Origin: Erysipelotrichaceae bacterium
GTDB taxonomy: Bacteria; Bacillota_I; Bacilli_A; Erysipelotrichales; Erysipelotrichaceae
Assembly: GCA_017428765.1 (NCBI GenBank)
Contig: JAFRQF010000018.1
Span: 1 to 55,839 of the forward strand
Direction of reading: 5' to 3'
DNA length: 55,839 nt
Positions 23,579-32,654 of this stretch are shown piece after piece. How positions within the stretch are numbered: position 1 is the stretch's first letter; every line of letters begins with the position of its first letter. A model generated the notes under the pieces. The model ran no database searches. It was not told the DNA's origin and saw only the letters and a list, made by a program, of their open reading frames with translations. The position numbers and the translations under genes were made by a program.

Positions 23579-24868
23579 ATGGTCGATAAAACTACGTTTA
23601 CGGTCGATCGGACCAATCTGACGATGCGTATCCAGCAGGCCGAGATGTATCTCAAAGAGTTTGAGAACGAAGTCAAAAGGGCCAATGGAGCTACCGGCGT
23701 CTTCCGTTCCAAGGAGGATGCCCTGTCACGGATCATGATACTCAACGAATTTGCTCCGGACGATGAAAGAGTCAAGGGTCTTTTCGAACGGGCAAGAAAG
23801 TGTGTCATGGGTTCCGCCGGCAACTTCATCGAGATCTCCGATGATATGCTGCAGTATCTGAAGAATGAAGAAGAGATCAAAAAATTCTACAGCGAAAAGA
23901 GCGAAAACGGCTGGAAGAAACTGATCGAAGAACACAAAGACAGGATGCTGGAGAAGGTCTTCCCGGCACCGGATGTTCTGGAAGCGAAACAGGAGGACTA
24001 TATCGGCAAATACGTCGTACTGGATGAAGTCCGCTATCCGATGAATCAGTTCATGGGCGTGACTGGCGAATTCATACGGGTGGGCAAACGTTCTACCGGC
24101 ATGTATTTCGTGAAGATCGACAGCCGCAGATGGCTGGGTCCTTACGAGGCGGTCAAACGCTATCGCCGGCAGGTCGATTCCACGATGATGGAAGTCGATA
24201 CCTGGACAGTTTTAGGCGAGATCACCGATCTGACGATGGAGGTACCGGAGGCCGGAGAACAGAAGGTCGGCGGTCCTGTCTATGCGCCGGTCGTCACACC
24301 TGTCGCCTTGTATGTACCGGGACATGTCTTAGGTATCTATGACGGGGAAAAAGAAAAGAGCGGCTATTTCGTCGGCGAAGAGGAAGTAAAGAAGATCAAA
24401 GAGAGCTGGTATACCGTCAAGTCGGTACCGGAAGACGTTACGCCGGAAAGGCTCGTTGAGATCTTTGCCCAGGCGATCAAGGAAAAGAATTATGACCTGT
24501 ATTGCGACTGCATACAGCCTGAAAGAAGAGTCAACGAGATACAGCAGGATCTGCTTCTGTATTTCTGGGATCTGCATCAGGAAAGGTATCATGGCGAATA
24601 TGTCTATGCGCAGGTACAGAAGGAAGAGACGAAGATCTCTGTCGTCAAGGGTTACGATAATTCTTCCGCCAACCTGGATGCCTATTTCCTGTCTGCCGAA
24701 GATCAAAGAAAGATCGCTTCCCACTATGGCGAGAAAGTCGAATATGCTTCTGTACAGACGGTCGCTTTCGACGCTCATGGCAAGCAATTAGGTTCGCCGG
24801 TGAGAAGAAATCTTATCCGGACCAACGGCGGCAGATGGTACATCAGAGATTACGAGATGCGTTTCTGA
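23579..24868 (+). CDS. Unknown cytosolic protein with NTF2-like C-terminal region
   Basis: A 429-residue, charged, soluble protein without a signal peptide or membrane span. Residues 1-130 look helical and coiled-coil prone ('RIQQAEMYLKEFENEVKRA'). A middle beta-rich region follows (about 140-280: 'GKYVVLDEVRYPMNQFMGV', 'GYFVGEEEVKKIKES'). The last ~130 residues ('ERLVEIFAQAIKEKNYDLY' to 'NGGRWYIRDYEMRF') have the helix-then-sheet layout and the WYI ending seen in NTF2/SnoaL-like domains. The next gene starts 18 nt later, so the two are an operon. I do not recognise the full-length family; a helper of the nearby J-protein/Hsp70 pair is conceivable but unsupported. Confidence 0.6.
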   Translation: MVDKTTFTVDRTNLTMRIQQAEMYLKEFENEVKRANGATGVFRSKEDALSRIMILNEFAPDDERVKGLFERARKCVMGSAGNFIEISDDMLQYLKNEEEIKKFYSEKSENGWKKLIEEHKDRMLEKVFPAPDVLEAKQEDYIGKYVVLDEVRYPMNQFMGVTGEFIRVGKRSTGMYFVKIDSRRWLGPYEAVKRYRRQVDSTMMEVDTWTVLGEITDLTMEVPEAGEQKVGGPVYAPVVTPVALYVPGHVLGIYDGEKEKSGYFVGEEEVKKIKESWYTVKSVPEDVTPERLVEIFAQAIKEKNYDLYCDCIQPERRVNEIQQDLLLYFWDLHQERYHGEYVYAQVQKEETKISVVKGYDNSSANLDAYFLSAEDQRKIASHYGEKVEYASVQTVAFDAHGKQLGSPVRRNLIRTNGGRWYIRDYEMRF

Positions 24869-24886
24869 TCGCGCAAGGAGAACACT

Positions 24887-26107
24887 ATGACAAATGTTTT
24901 AAATTTTACGGATGAAGATGCGGAACGCCTCGCAGCAGAAGAAAACAAGATGCTGAAAGCCGGAGAGTTCTGGGAGAACCTGAATGAAAAACAGATCGTT
25001 AAAGAACTCTTCGCTCTGAACACCCAATGCAACATCGCGGCAAGAGGACTCAAGGATCTTGTGCGGCAGGGAAACTACGAGGATGTGGAAGAGACCATCT
25101 ACAACCTTTTCACGAAAGGACTCTCACAGGAAGGCTGGCTGCGTTCCTTCCATAAGACCAACATCGACGTCTTCCCAAGAGCGGCAAGTGATTACAGCCG
25201 TCCGGACTGGTACGTCTCCCTTTCTCCGACACAGAAGACATCTTACGATGCCTGCTTACAATATCATCACGATTCGATGTGGCTTTTGAATACCTGTGAG
25301 GAACTGCGTCAGGTACTTCTGGAATTCGATTTGGAAGGTGCTTATAAGATCCTGCTTCTGGAACAGAACATGAAAGAAGCCAATATGAACAAGGATTATT
25401 ACAAGAAGATCGATAAGGAAGTTTCCGAGATCTCCGAACTGATCAATCTTGACTGGGACAAGCTGGAAGCCAAAGCGAGAAAAGCGGAAGAATACTACAA
25501 ACGAAACGCCGGCGCAATGGAAAAAAGCGCGCTGAACAGAGGTTACCGCCAGGAAAGGATCAAGGATTATCAGGATATCTTCAGCCAGTACGAAGCCTTC
25601 GGCAGCTTTGCGGCAAGGGGCGACGGAAACTTCAATGTCCGGCCATCCGAGCTGGCAAAACTGAGCGTCATCGACAAATACACGGTAAAGGTCGTCGATC
25701 TGCAAGAGGCCGGTGAAGCGGCCAGAAAGACCATCGACAAGTGCGAACGGATCAAATCCGGCAATATGGCGGAAAGCATCAAGAACACCAAGACGGAAGC
25801 CTGCAAGTCACTGGCTGCCGCTTTCGATGAACTTCTGGGGGCGCTGACGGAATTTGCCTATCGGGCATCCACGGTACAGAAGCTGTTTGAAAAAGCGGAC
25901 GACGAAGAACCGTACTGCTACATGAAGCTCCTGGATTCTTTGAATCGTTTCCGCAGCAACTATTCCTTCTCTGCCGATGTTTACGGATACGATCCGGTAA
26001 AGAATGGCACAAAGTTTGCCGAGATGTACAAGGCGCTGGCCAAGGCGATCGGCGAACATTGCCAGGATTTCGTTTACAAACATGGACATACCGGTCTTTC
26101 GCAATAA
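24887..26107 (+). CDS. Unknown helical cytosolic protein
   Basis: A 406-residue acidic protein predicted to be almost all alpha-helical, with no signal peptide or membrane segment. It has segments such as 'NLNEKQIVKELFALNTQCN', 'KIDKEVSEISELINLDWDK' and 'LEAKARKAEEYYKRNAG'. AAGGAGAAC lies 6 nt before the ATG. It is co-transcribed with the 23579 gene and the pair is closed by a strong terminator. No family is recognised; the pairing suggests a complex. Confidence 0.6.
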   Translation: MTNVLNFTDEDAERLAAEENKMLKAGEFWENLNEKQIVKELFALNTQCNIAARGLKDLVRQGNYEDVEETIYNLFTKGLSQEGWLRSFHKTNIDVFPRAASDYSRPDWYVSLSPTQKTSYDACLQYHHDSMWLLNTCEELRQVLLEFDLEGAYKILLLEQNMKEANMNKDYYKKIDKEVSEISELINLDWDKLEAKARKAEEYYKRNAGAMEKSALNRGYRQERIKDYQDIFSQYEAFGSFAARGDGNFNVRPSELAKLSVIDKYTVKVVDLQEAGEAARKTIDKCERIKSGNMAESIKNTKTEACKSLAAAFDELLGALTEFAYRASTVQKLFEKADDEEPYCYMKLLDSLNRFRSNYSFSADVYGYDPVKNGTKFAEMYKALAKAIGEHCQDFVYKHGHTGLSQ

Positions 26108-26126
26108 GAAAAGTTCCTGAAACGAC

Positions 26127-26152
26127 AAACGGGCCTGCAAGGGCCCGTTTTT
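26127..26152 (+). terminator. Intrinsic terminator
   Basis: AAACGGGCC (26127-26135) pairs with GGCCCGTTT (26142-26150), then TT. It ends the 23579-24887 operon. Confidence 0.8.
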
Positions 26153-26183
26153 CATATCCGATCTATTGTGCGGGATCTTATGA

Positions 26184-26903
26184 TCACTGATTGAAAAGCA
26201 GGATCATATGATCGAAATTTTCTCTGTCATTCAGATCAGTGAAGATGACGATCGTCATATAGTCACCGAGATCGCGGACAGCGAGCGTCTGCTGGACGAC
26301 GTAATCGCTGCTGCTGTAAGAGACATCGATCGCCTTATAGGTGTGCGAGGAAAGCTCAAGATCATATACCTCTTGAAAGGAGATGTCTTCATGGTTCTGC
26401 CTGAGACCGGCCAGAACGGCATCAAGATAGGCATATTCGCCGACGCCGACCGCATTTTCCGCTTTCAGATTTTCATAAATGACACGGATGTTGCTTCCGC
26501 GGAACGGATCGACAAGTTCCAGTTCCGGAATGGAGATCTGCGTTTTCAGATCCTCTGCTGTCCAGGAGGCCAGATCGATCGAGGAATCTCCTAAAAAGTT
26601 TGCCGCGAGCTCTTCGTCGGTCGAAGCCATAAAGGTATCGGAAACAGTGATGGTGACCTTAAGGCCGGTGACCTCGTTGATGAAGTTCTTGCGGCTTTCA
26701 TCCCAGGTCCCTCTTTGAAGTTCGAAGACGGTCTCTTCTTCTTTGACCTCAGGTTCCGCTTCCTGGGAAGGCTGATCTTCGGCAGACACAGATCCACTGC
26801 TTTGAGACTGACTTGCAGGTGCTACTTCACCGCTTTTTGATGAACAGCCAAACAGGCAGAGCAGTACAGCCGTGCTTAACAGGATACATATTATTTTTTT
26901 CAT
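26184..26903 (-). CDS. Lipoprotein of unknown function
   Basis: A 239-residue protein with a lipoprotein signal ending in LFGC (Cys20), then a low-complexity Ser/Gln/Glu linker to about residue 60. The globular domain begins 'VFELQRGTWDESRKNFINEV' and contains 'GVGEYAYLDAVLAGLRQNH' and 'YMTIVIFTDLNDRENFDHM'. The pattern (bacterial-surface protein that reads 'W...R...F.N...G') resembles small lipoproteins with a MogI/PsbP-like fold, but I cannot assign a family. It is a single gene. Confidence 0.65.
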   Translation of the reverse strand: MKKIICILLSTAVLLCLFGCSSKSGEVAPASQSQSSGSVSAEDQPSQEAEPEVKEEETVFELQRGTWDESRKNFINEVTGLKVTITVSDTFMASTDEELAANFLGDSSIDLASWTAEDLKTQISIPELELVDPFRGSNIRVIYENLKAENAVGVGEYAYLDAVLAGLRQNHEDISFQEVYDLELSSHTYKAIDVSYSSSDYVVQQTLAVRDLGDYMTIVIFTDLNDRENFDHMILLFNQ

Positions 26904-26944
26904 TCACAGACCTCCGTGATCGTTTATACTACCATTCTAACAAA

Positions 26945-26967
26945 AAAGAAGGCCGCATCCGGCCTTC
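26945..26967 (-). terminator. Terminator of adenine deaminase
   Basis: GAAGGCCG-CATC-CGGCCTTC (26948-26967); the minus strand continues TTTTTTG. It is 16 nt beyond the stop of the adenine deaminase gene. Confidence 0.75.
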
Positions 26968-26982
26968 AGACTTCATATGTTT

Positions 26983-28740
26983 TTATTCGACGAAGATGTC
27001 GACAAAATTCTGTGTCAGACCATCCACAAGACCGAGGTCAGTAACAATGATGCCCGGTATGGCAGTCAGCGACATCAACGAGACGGATTGTAAGTTGGCA
27101 TCTTCCCTGACCATTTCATAGTAGACCTTTCGATAAGCGAGCAGTTCGTCGTTGACTTCCCTTGCGTCTTTGTCGGACATCAGTCCGGCTACCGGCAAAG
27201 CCATGACGTTGCGGATCTGCCCGTCAGCGACAAGCGCCATGCCGCCGCCTGCCTTTTCAAGTTCCTTCAAGGCGATGAAGGCATCTTGCGGATCGGTGTA
27301 TACCATGATCAGATTATGGGAGTCGTGAGAAACGGTCGAAGCGACAGCGCCGGCTTTCAGACCGAACCCTTTCATCAAAGTGACCGTCTTATTCTGCAAG
27401 CCATGGCGGTTGACCACCGCGACATAGCAGACATCTTCCGTACCCTCAATGGAGACATAGCCGTCTTTGACATCGAATTCCATCGGTTCGACTGTGCGGA
27501 TGATGTTGCCGGCATCGACCGGTACCATGACGTTGATCCTGACTGTGCCGCTCTTATCGGTCTTTAACATCAGGCCTTCCTTGGAAGTGATCCAGGAAGT
27601 ATGCATTGTATTTTCAAAGGTGTTTTCTTTTACATAGGAAGTTCCCAGATACTTGCCTTTTTCGGCGACGAGCTCACCGCCGATGAAGACTTTTACAGGA
27701 AGTTCACCGTTGATCTTTTCAACGAGCTGGAAGTCCGCATGATAGCCCGGAGCGATCGCACCGACATCGCGCAGCCCTTCTTCCCTGGCGCCGTTGATCG
27801 TCGCCATGCGAAGCGCATCGACCGGATCGATGCCATAGTTCACTGCCTGACGCAGCAGGTTGTTCATGTGGCCGACTTCAAGAAGGTCCGCAACGTGGAC
27901 GTCGTCGGTACAGAAAGAGATGTGATCGTGATATTTCACTTCGTCCAGGGCGTGTAAGAGCTCGGAGAAATTATCGACCAACGATGAGGATTTCAAGTCG
28001 GTAAACATGCCCCTGCGCAGTCTGTCGACGACCTGTCCGGAGGTCGAGCATTCATGATCGCTCTGGATACCGGAGATCGCGTAGGCATCCAAGCCGTTTC
28101 CGGCAAGACCGGATGCGTGACCCTGTAAGAAGGCGTGTTTCTTTTCGCCGGCTTCGATGATGTCGTGCATGCGTTTCGATCCGCGTATGACACCGACGAA
28201 GTCCATGATCTCGGCGACTGCCGTCACGTTCTCGAGATCGAGAAGTTCTGAGATCTCTTTGGCATCGAAGCATGCCCCGGCATTCTCCAGACCGACAGCT
28301 GCCGGTACACAGGAAGAAGCCATGGCGTATTGTCTCTGCGGTGTCTTTCTTCCGTTTTCGATCATATATTTTATGCCGTCAATGCCTGAGACGTTGCCGA
28401 TCTCATGCGGGTCGTGGTTGATGCATGTGGTCCCCCAGGGGATGGAGACGCGGGCAAAGTTTTCCGGCAGCAGCATCGTCGATTCGATATGCATGTGGGT
28501 ATCGACATAGCCCGGGATCATAAGAAGACCTTCCCCGTCGATGATCTCTTTTGCCTCACAAAGCGGCGCTTCGCCTTCAAGCCGCACGGAGATGACATAG
28601 CCTTTGTAGATGTCGACTTGCGCATCGCTTATCTCGCCGGTGAAGACGTTGACATGTCTGATATTCGTGATCGTCTTGTCACAGGGGATCTCGCCCATCG
28701 CAGCTTTGATCAGCTCCAGTTTTTCTTCCTTTGTTTTCAT
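26983..28740 (-). CDS. ade: Adenine deaminase
   Basis: A 585-residue amidohydrolase of the bacterial adenine deaminase family (adenine + H2O to hypoxanthine + NH3). 'MIPGYVDTHMHIEST' around His82/His84 is the metal-binding HxH. 'GTTCINHDPHEIGNV', 'FLQGHASGL', 'FCTDDVHVADL' (metal Asp) and the C-terminal 'AIPGIIVTDLGLVDG' are all family-specific. AGGAGGT lies 6 nt before the ATG. It is used for purine salvage or as a nitrogen source. No purine riboswitch was found upstream; the 98 bases before it hold only a plain promoter-like stretch. Confidence 0.92.
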   Translation of the reverse strand: MKTKEEKLELIKAAMGEIPCDKTITNIRHVNVFTGEISDAQVDIYKGYVISVRLEGEAPLCEAKEIIDGEGLLMIPGYVDTHMHIESTMLLPENFARVSIPWGTTCINHDPHEIGNVSGIDGIKYMIENGRKTPQRQYAMASSCVPAAVGLENAGACFDAKEISELLDLENVTAVAEIMDFVGVIRGSKRMHDIIEAGEKKHAFLQGHASGLAGNGLDAYAISGIQSDHECSTSGQVVDRLRRGMFTDLKSSSLVDNFSELLHALDEVKYHDHISFCTDDVHVADLLEVGHMNNLLRQAVNYGIDPVDALRMATINGAREEGLRDVGAIAPGYHADFQLVEKINGELPVKVFIGGELVAEKGKYLGTSYVKENTFENTMHTSWITSKEGLMLKTDKSGTVRINVMVPVDAGNIIRTVEPMEFDVKDGYVSIEGTEDVCYVAVVNRHGLQNKTVTLMKGFGLKAGAVASTVSHDSHNLIMVYTDPQDAFIALKELEKAGGGMALVADGQIRNVMALPVAGLMSDKDAREVNDELLAYRKVYYEMVREDANLQSVSLMSLTAIPGIIVTDLGLVDGLTQNFVDIFVE

Positions 28741-28806
28741 GAAGACCTCCTTTTACGCACCCATTATGACATAAGAAGCACACGGATTTTCTTCCGTTTT
28801 GAAAGA

Positions 28807-28837
28807 AATCAAAAAGCCTCGCTTAAGAAGCTTGATT
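28807..28837 (-). terminator. Hairpin downstream of the phosphodiester-glycosidase gene
   Basis: On the minus strand AATCAAGC pairs with GCTTTTTGATT with a small bulge. It lies just beyond the stop at 28839 and includes a T5 run. Confidence 0.45.
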
Positions 28838-28838
28838 C

Positions 28839-30167
28839 TTACTTGCAGATCAGGGCCATCGGTATCGCCCGTTCGATCTGTGCAAAGCTTTGCGGATCGC
28901 GGTCAGAAAGACGCAACGATCTTTCCCCATGCAGCAGAAGCTGGGCAGATCCGCCGCCGTCGAAATGGATGCCGTTATACATGCCGGCATCTTTTGCCAC
29001 CATGACGGATTCTGACAAAGAAGCGCCTTCGCTTTCTTCGCCTGCTTTGTGTCCGAATTTTCCGGCGCCTTCGATCCAGATGAAGATCGGATGTTTTTCT
29101 TTGTCGGACCCGAACAGGATGCGCGGTGCCCTGTCCTTCCTGAAGTTCAAAGGATAGAGGGATGGCGGATAGGACACGGCAAAAGGCACATAGAAGCGAT
29201 AGAACGAAGAGACGAAACGATCCGTCGGTATGCCGTTTATCATGACACTGTTTCCGACCTGCAGGCCGAAGCGCACATCTTCAAAGCCGCTGTAGCTCAC
29301 TGCCGCATCTTTATCGATCCTTACATCTTCATCGGGCTGGATGATGAAGCCGCCGGAAGGAACGATGTTACCGCCCTGTGGGAAGATCCCGACGAGTTTA
29401 TTTGCACAGATGACGATATCCTTTTTTCCTCTGGGCGTTTTCGGATAACGGGGACGTTCAAAGAAGCGGCAGTTTTTCCCGTTCTGGAAAACCGTGTCCC
29501 CGATCCTTACTTTGATGTCTTTGAGACTGACTTTTCTGATGAGGATACTGCCGTCGTTTTTTAACAGGAAGGCTTCTCTGTCGAACTGAGGCGGATTGAG
29601 TATTTCCCCCTTTTCGATCATCAGACCAAGCGGGATACCGGCGTGGTCAAAGACCGAGACATGGTCCCACTGGTCCATGAGAAAGAACGAGGAATTGACC
29701 GCAAGCGGGACATCGGAAAAGTTTTTGGAAAGATAGCCGCATTCTTTTCCTACCGGAACGAAACTGACCTTTTTCCTCTTTCCCCGGGCAATGAAAAGCT
29801 GTTTCTCTTCCTGCAGCGCATGGAAGATCTTTTCACTATCTGTGTCATCGAAGCAGATCTGATCGTGACTGTAAAAGACATGTTCACGAAGATCCTTCGT
29901 CAATGCGGCAAGCGGGTCATAGATCTCAGGGTCTTCGGGAAGAAGAGGCCTTTGACGATCGTCATTGGAAAACAGGACGATCTTACCGAAAAAGGTCCCA
30001 TATTTTTTTATGATGTGATCCTGATACAGAGAGACGATCTGATGAAAAGACGCGGGATCATAAGAAGGTCTGGCGAAACAAAGAGAGTCGAAGGAATCGG
30101 CTTTGACGATCTGTGCCCGCAATATCTTTCCCGCTTCCAGCGGATAGGTCCTGATGATGCTTTCCAT
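28839..30167 (-). CDS. Phosphodiester glycosidase (NAGPA-domain) family protein, no signal peptide
   Basis: A 442-residue protein. The C-terminal half has the hallmark 'GMYNGIHFDGGGSAQLL', preceded by 'ESVMVAKDAG'. This corresponds to the catalytic core of the NAGPA (phosphodiester alpha-N-acetylglucosaminidase) fold, where the DGGGS loop forms part of the active site. The family hydrolyses sugar-phosphodiester bonds and is usually secreted; here there is no signal peptide or membrane helix. The N-terminal ~140 residues are of unknown type. The gene is on its own, between adenine deaminase and the divergent sugar operon. The substrate is unknown. Confidence 0.7.
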   Translation of the reverse strand: MESIIRTYPLEAGKILRAQIVKADSFDSLCFARPSYDPASFHQIVSLYQDHIIKKYGTFFGKIVLFSNDDRQRPLLPEDPEIYDPLAALTKDLREHVFYSHDQICFDDTDSEKIFHALQEEKQLFIARGKRKKVSFVPVGKECGYLSKNFSDVPLAVNSSFFLMDQWDHVSVFDHAGIPLGLMIEKGEILNPPQFDREAFLLKNDGSILIRKVSLKDIKVRIGDTVFQNGKNCRFFERPRYPKTPRGKKDIVICANKLVGIFPQGGNIVPSGGFIIQPDEDVRIDKDAAVSYSGFEDVRFGLQVGNSVMINGIPTDRFVSSFYRFYVPFAVSYPPSLYPLNFRKDRAPRILFGSDKEKHPIFIWIEGAGKFGHKAGEESEGASLSESVMVAKDAGMYNGIHFDGGGSAQLLLHGERSLRLSDRDPQSFAQIERAIPMALICK

Positions 30168-30336
30168 AACGAAGTCTTCTTTTCTACAGTGTATCTCAAA
30201 ATGATCTTTCGTCCCATGCCTTTGAAAAAAAGAAAATCAAAGCATACGGCAGGTACAAGTTGAGATGAAAGAAGGACGGCGGTTGTTGGAATATGAGACA
30301 GGGTGATATATTTAAACCAGGTAAACATAAAGGATC

Positions 30337-31164
30337 ATGACAAGAAAACTTCTGGCGATGGATCTTGACGGCACGGCCGTCAAAGACGACTACAGCATGG
30401 AAGAAAGCACCATCGATGCGATACGAACAGCACAGGCATCAGGCCATGTGACAGCTTTTGTCAGCGGCAGAAGAGACATCGACATGTTAAGCATAAATGA
30501 ACAGCAGTGGGCCGTCGATTATCACATCCTCAACAACGGCGGCAAGATCATCCGCTGTAAAGATAAAGCAGTCATACGAAACGAATACATTTCAAAAGAG
30601 GTCTGTAATAAGATGATCCGATTTGCCCTGGAGCATGGCTTACAGCTGCACATCCTTTCAGGTCTGCTCTGGCAGGTGACCAGGATGACCGATTCGACAC
30701 TTCAATACGCAAAGACGTTAGGCGTGATACCGGTGAGAGTCGACGGATCTGAGAAGATCGACTTAGATCATATCGAAGGCTTTATGGCGACCGCCGACTG
30801 GAAACAGGTTGCCGATTTCATCGATGAAGAGGTTCCTGAACTGGTCTACGTCCATTCGGAACCCGGGACCATCGATATCATGAATGCCGGTATCAGTAAG
30901 TCTGGCGGGATAAAAGAATTGTCTGAACTGCTGGATATCCCGCTTGAAGATACGATCGCCGTCGGCAATTACTACAACGACATCGACATGATCCGAAAGG
31001 CAGGCACCGGCATTGCCGTAGCCAATTCGGTAGATGAGGCAAAACTGGCCGCGGACTATGTGACGGAAAACGACAACGAACACGGAGCGATAGCAGAGAT
31101 CATAGAAAAGATGCTGAAAGGAGACTTCGATCATGAACGGAAAATATCTGCTGGGCATCGATAA
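30337..31164 (+). CDS. HAD-superfamily sugar phosphatase, Cof type
   Basis: A 275-residue HAD hydrolase. Motif I is 'AMDLDGT' with Asp9 (nucleophile) and Asp11. Motif IV is 'GNYYNDIDMI', and 'SKSGGIKEL' carries the conserved Lys. The insertion cap is of the type that dephosphorylates sugar phosphates. AAAGGA lies 7 nt before the ATG. It overlaps the kinase gene by 32 nt and is the first gene of the pentose operon. It may remove toxic or dead-end sugar phosphates made by that pathway. Confidence 0.82.
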   Translation: MTRKLLAMDLDGTAVKDDYSMEESTIDAIRTAQASGHVTAFVSGRRDIDMLSINEQQWAVDYHILNNGGKIIRCKDKAVIRNEYISKEVCNKMIRFALEHGLQLHILSGLLWQVTRMTDSTLQYAKTLGVIPVRVDGSEKIDLDHIEGFMATADWKQVADFIDEEVPELVYVHSEPGTIDIMNAGISKSGGIKELSELLDIPLEDTIAVGNYYNDIDMIRKAGTGIAVANSVDEAKLAADYVTENDNEHGAIAEIIEKMLKGDFDHERKISAGHR

Positions 31165-32650
31165 CGGCGGAAGCGACATCAAGTGTGCTCTCTTCGATAC
31201 GAACGGAAATAAGATCGGTTCCTATGCGGTACAGGTACCCGTCTCCACGCCGGAAGAAGGTTTCACGGAACGGAATGGCGAAGACGTCTGGAAGGCAAAC
31301 ATCAAGGCGATCAAAAGCTGCATCGAAAAAGCGGGTGTCGATCCAAACGATATATTGGCGATCGGTATCACGGCCTATGGAAACGGGCTGGTCTTCGTCG
31401 ATGAAAACATCGATCCTGTTTACCCGGTCATCGTTTCGACTGACGGACGGGCGGAAGACCTGGTACAGGAATTCAAAGCCAATGGAACGGAGAGAAGACT
31501 TTTCCCGCACACCAGGCAGACCCTGTGGTCGGCACAGCCGGCCGTACTGCTGCCATGGTTCAAGAGAAACAATGACAAGATATTGGAACAGACCAGATGG
31601 ATCCTTTCTCTGAAGGACTACCTTCGCTATAAACTGACTTCAGAACTGTACGGAGAGATCACGGAAGGCTCTTCCACAAGTCTTTTCGATCAGGACAAAA
31701 GAGATTATGAGTATGAGATCTTTGAGATCCTCGGTATTCAAGACTGCTATGAAAAGATGCCTAAGGTCTTGAACAGTACGGATATCGCCGGTCATCTGAC
31801 TAAGGAAGCTGCTGAACTGACAGGGCTCAAAGAAGGAACACCGGTCGCTGCCGGTTACTTCGATATCGATGCCAATGCGCTGGCCAGCGGGATACTGGAC
31901 GATGAACAGCTCTGTCTGATCGCCGGTACCTGGTCGATCAACGAGTTCCTGACAAAGGATGCACCAAGGGATTATGACCTTCGCACAAACACGGCGACGA
32001 TCTCCTATCTGCCGGGTCACTTCCTGATGGAAGACTCCTCGCCGACTTCGGCAGGCAACTTCAACTGGTATATCGAAAAGATCATCCGGAAACACGGCAA
32101 AGATCTTAGCAGACAAGAGATCTACGAGATGTGCAACCGGATGGTCGAAGAACGGTCGGTCTATGACAGCAGTGTCGTTTTTGTTCCTTTTCTGTTCGGT
32201 TCTTCTGCCGGTCCGAATTCAAAAGCGGCATTCATGGATCTTTCGGCAGATGACGATGATGCCTCGCTGATACGGGCGATCTATGAAGGCGTCGTCTTCT
32301 CGAGCCTCCGCCATGTGGAGAACTTACAAAGACCGATCTCGTCCTATAAGAGCGCAAGACTTTCCGGCGGCATCACCAATTCAAGTGTCTGGTGTCAGAT
32401 GATGGCCGATGCGTTGCAGATGCCGATACAGACTCTGGAAGGAAGCCAGACCGGCGCCAAGGGAGCGGCAATCGGTGCAGGCATCGCCTGTCGGTATTTC
32501 AAAGATCTTGGAGATGGCGTAACGAAAATGGTGAAACCGGGAAAACTCTATATGCCGGAGGAAAGAAACAAAGAGATCTATCAGAAAAAATACGAACGTT
32601 TCAAAGCAGCGATCGAAGCGATCGAACTGTTTACGGGAAAGTGCAGGTGA
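31133..32650 (+). CDS. lyxK: FGGY carbohydrate kinase, L-xylulose kinase-like
   Basis: A 505-residue FGGY kinase. 'GIDNGGSDIKCALFD' is the phosphate-1 loop. The segments 'TRQTLWSAQP', 'EDSSPTSAGNFNWY', 'IYEGVVFSSLRH' and the ending 'YQKKYERFKAAI' follow E. coli LyxK closely, as I recall it, so an L-xylulose or 3-keto-L-gulonate kinase is more likely than a xylulokinase. AAAGGAG is 10 nt before the ATG. It sits second in an operon with two pentose-phosphate epimerases that would take its product onward. Confidence 0.78.
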   Translation: MNGKYLLGIDNGGSDIKCALFDTNGNKIGSYAVQVPVSTPEEGFTERNGEDVWKANIKAIKSCIEKAGVDPNDILAIGITAYGNGLVFVDENIDPVYPVIVSTDGRAEDLVQEFKANGTERRLFPHTRQTLWSAQPAVLLPWFKRNNDKILEQTRWILSLKDYLRYKLTSELYGEITEGSSTSLFDQDKRDYEYEIFEILGIQDCYEKMPKVLNSTDIAGHLTKEAAELTGLKEGTPVAAGYFDIDANALASGILDDEQLCLIAGTWSINEFLTKDAPRDYDLRTNTATISYLPGHFLMEDSSPTSAGNFNWYIEKIIRKHGKDLSRQEIYEMCNRMVEERSVYDSSVVFVPFLFGSSAGPNSKAAFMDLSADDDDASLIRAIYEGVVFSSLRHVENLQRPISSYKSARLSGGITNSSVWCQMMADALQMPIQTLEGSQTGAKGAAIGAGIACRYFKDLGDGVTKMVKPGKLYMPEERNKEIYQKKYERFKAAIEAIELFTGKCR

Positions 32651-32654
32651 ATAC

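Noticed and set aside
28741..28838. Purine riboswitch before adenine deaminase
   Set aside because: The region is under 100 nt, lacks the three-way junction consensus, and holds the terminator of the next gene.
28405..29157. 250-codon plus-strand frame spanning the adenine deaminase and NAGPA genes
   Set aside because: Antisense to two strong genes and the gap between them; no motif.
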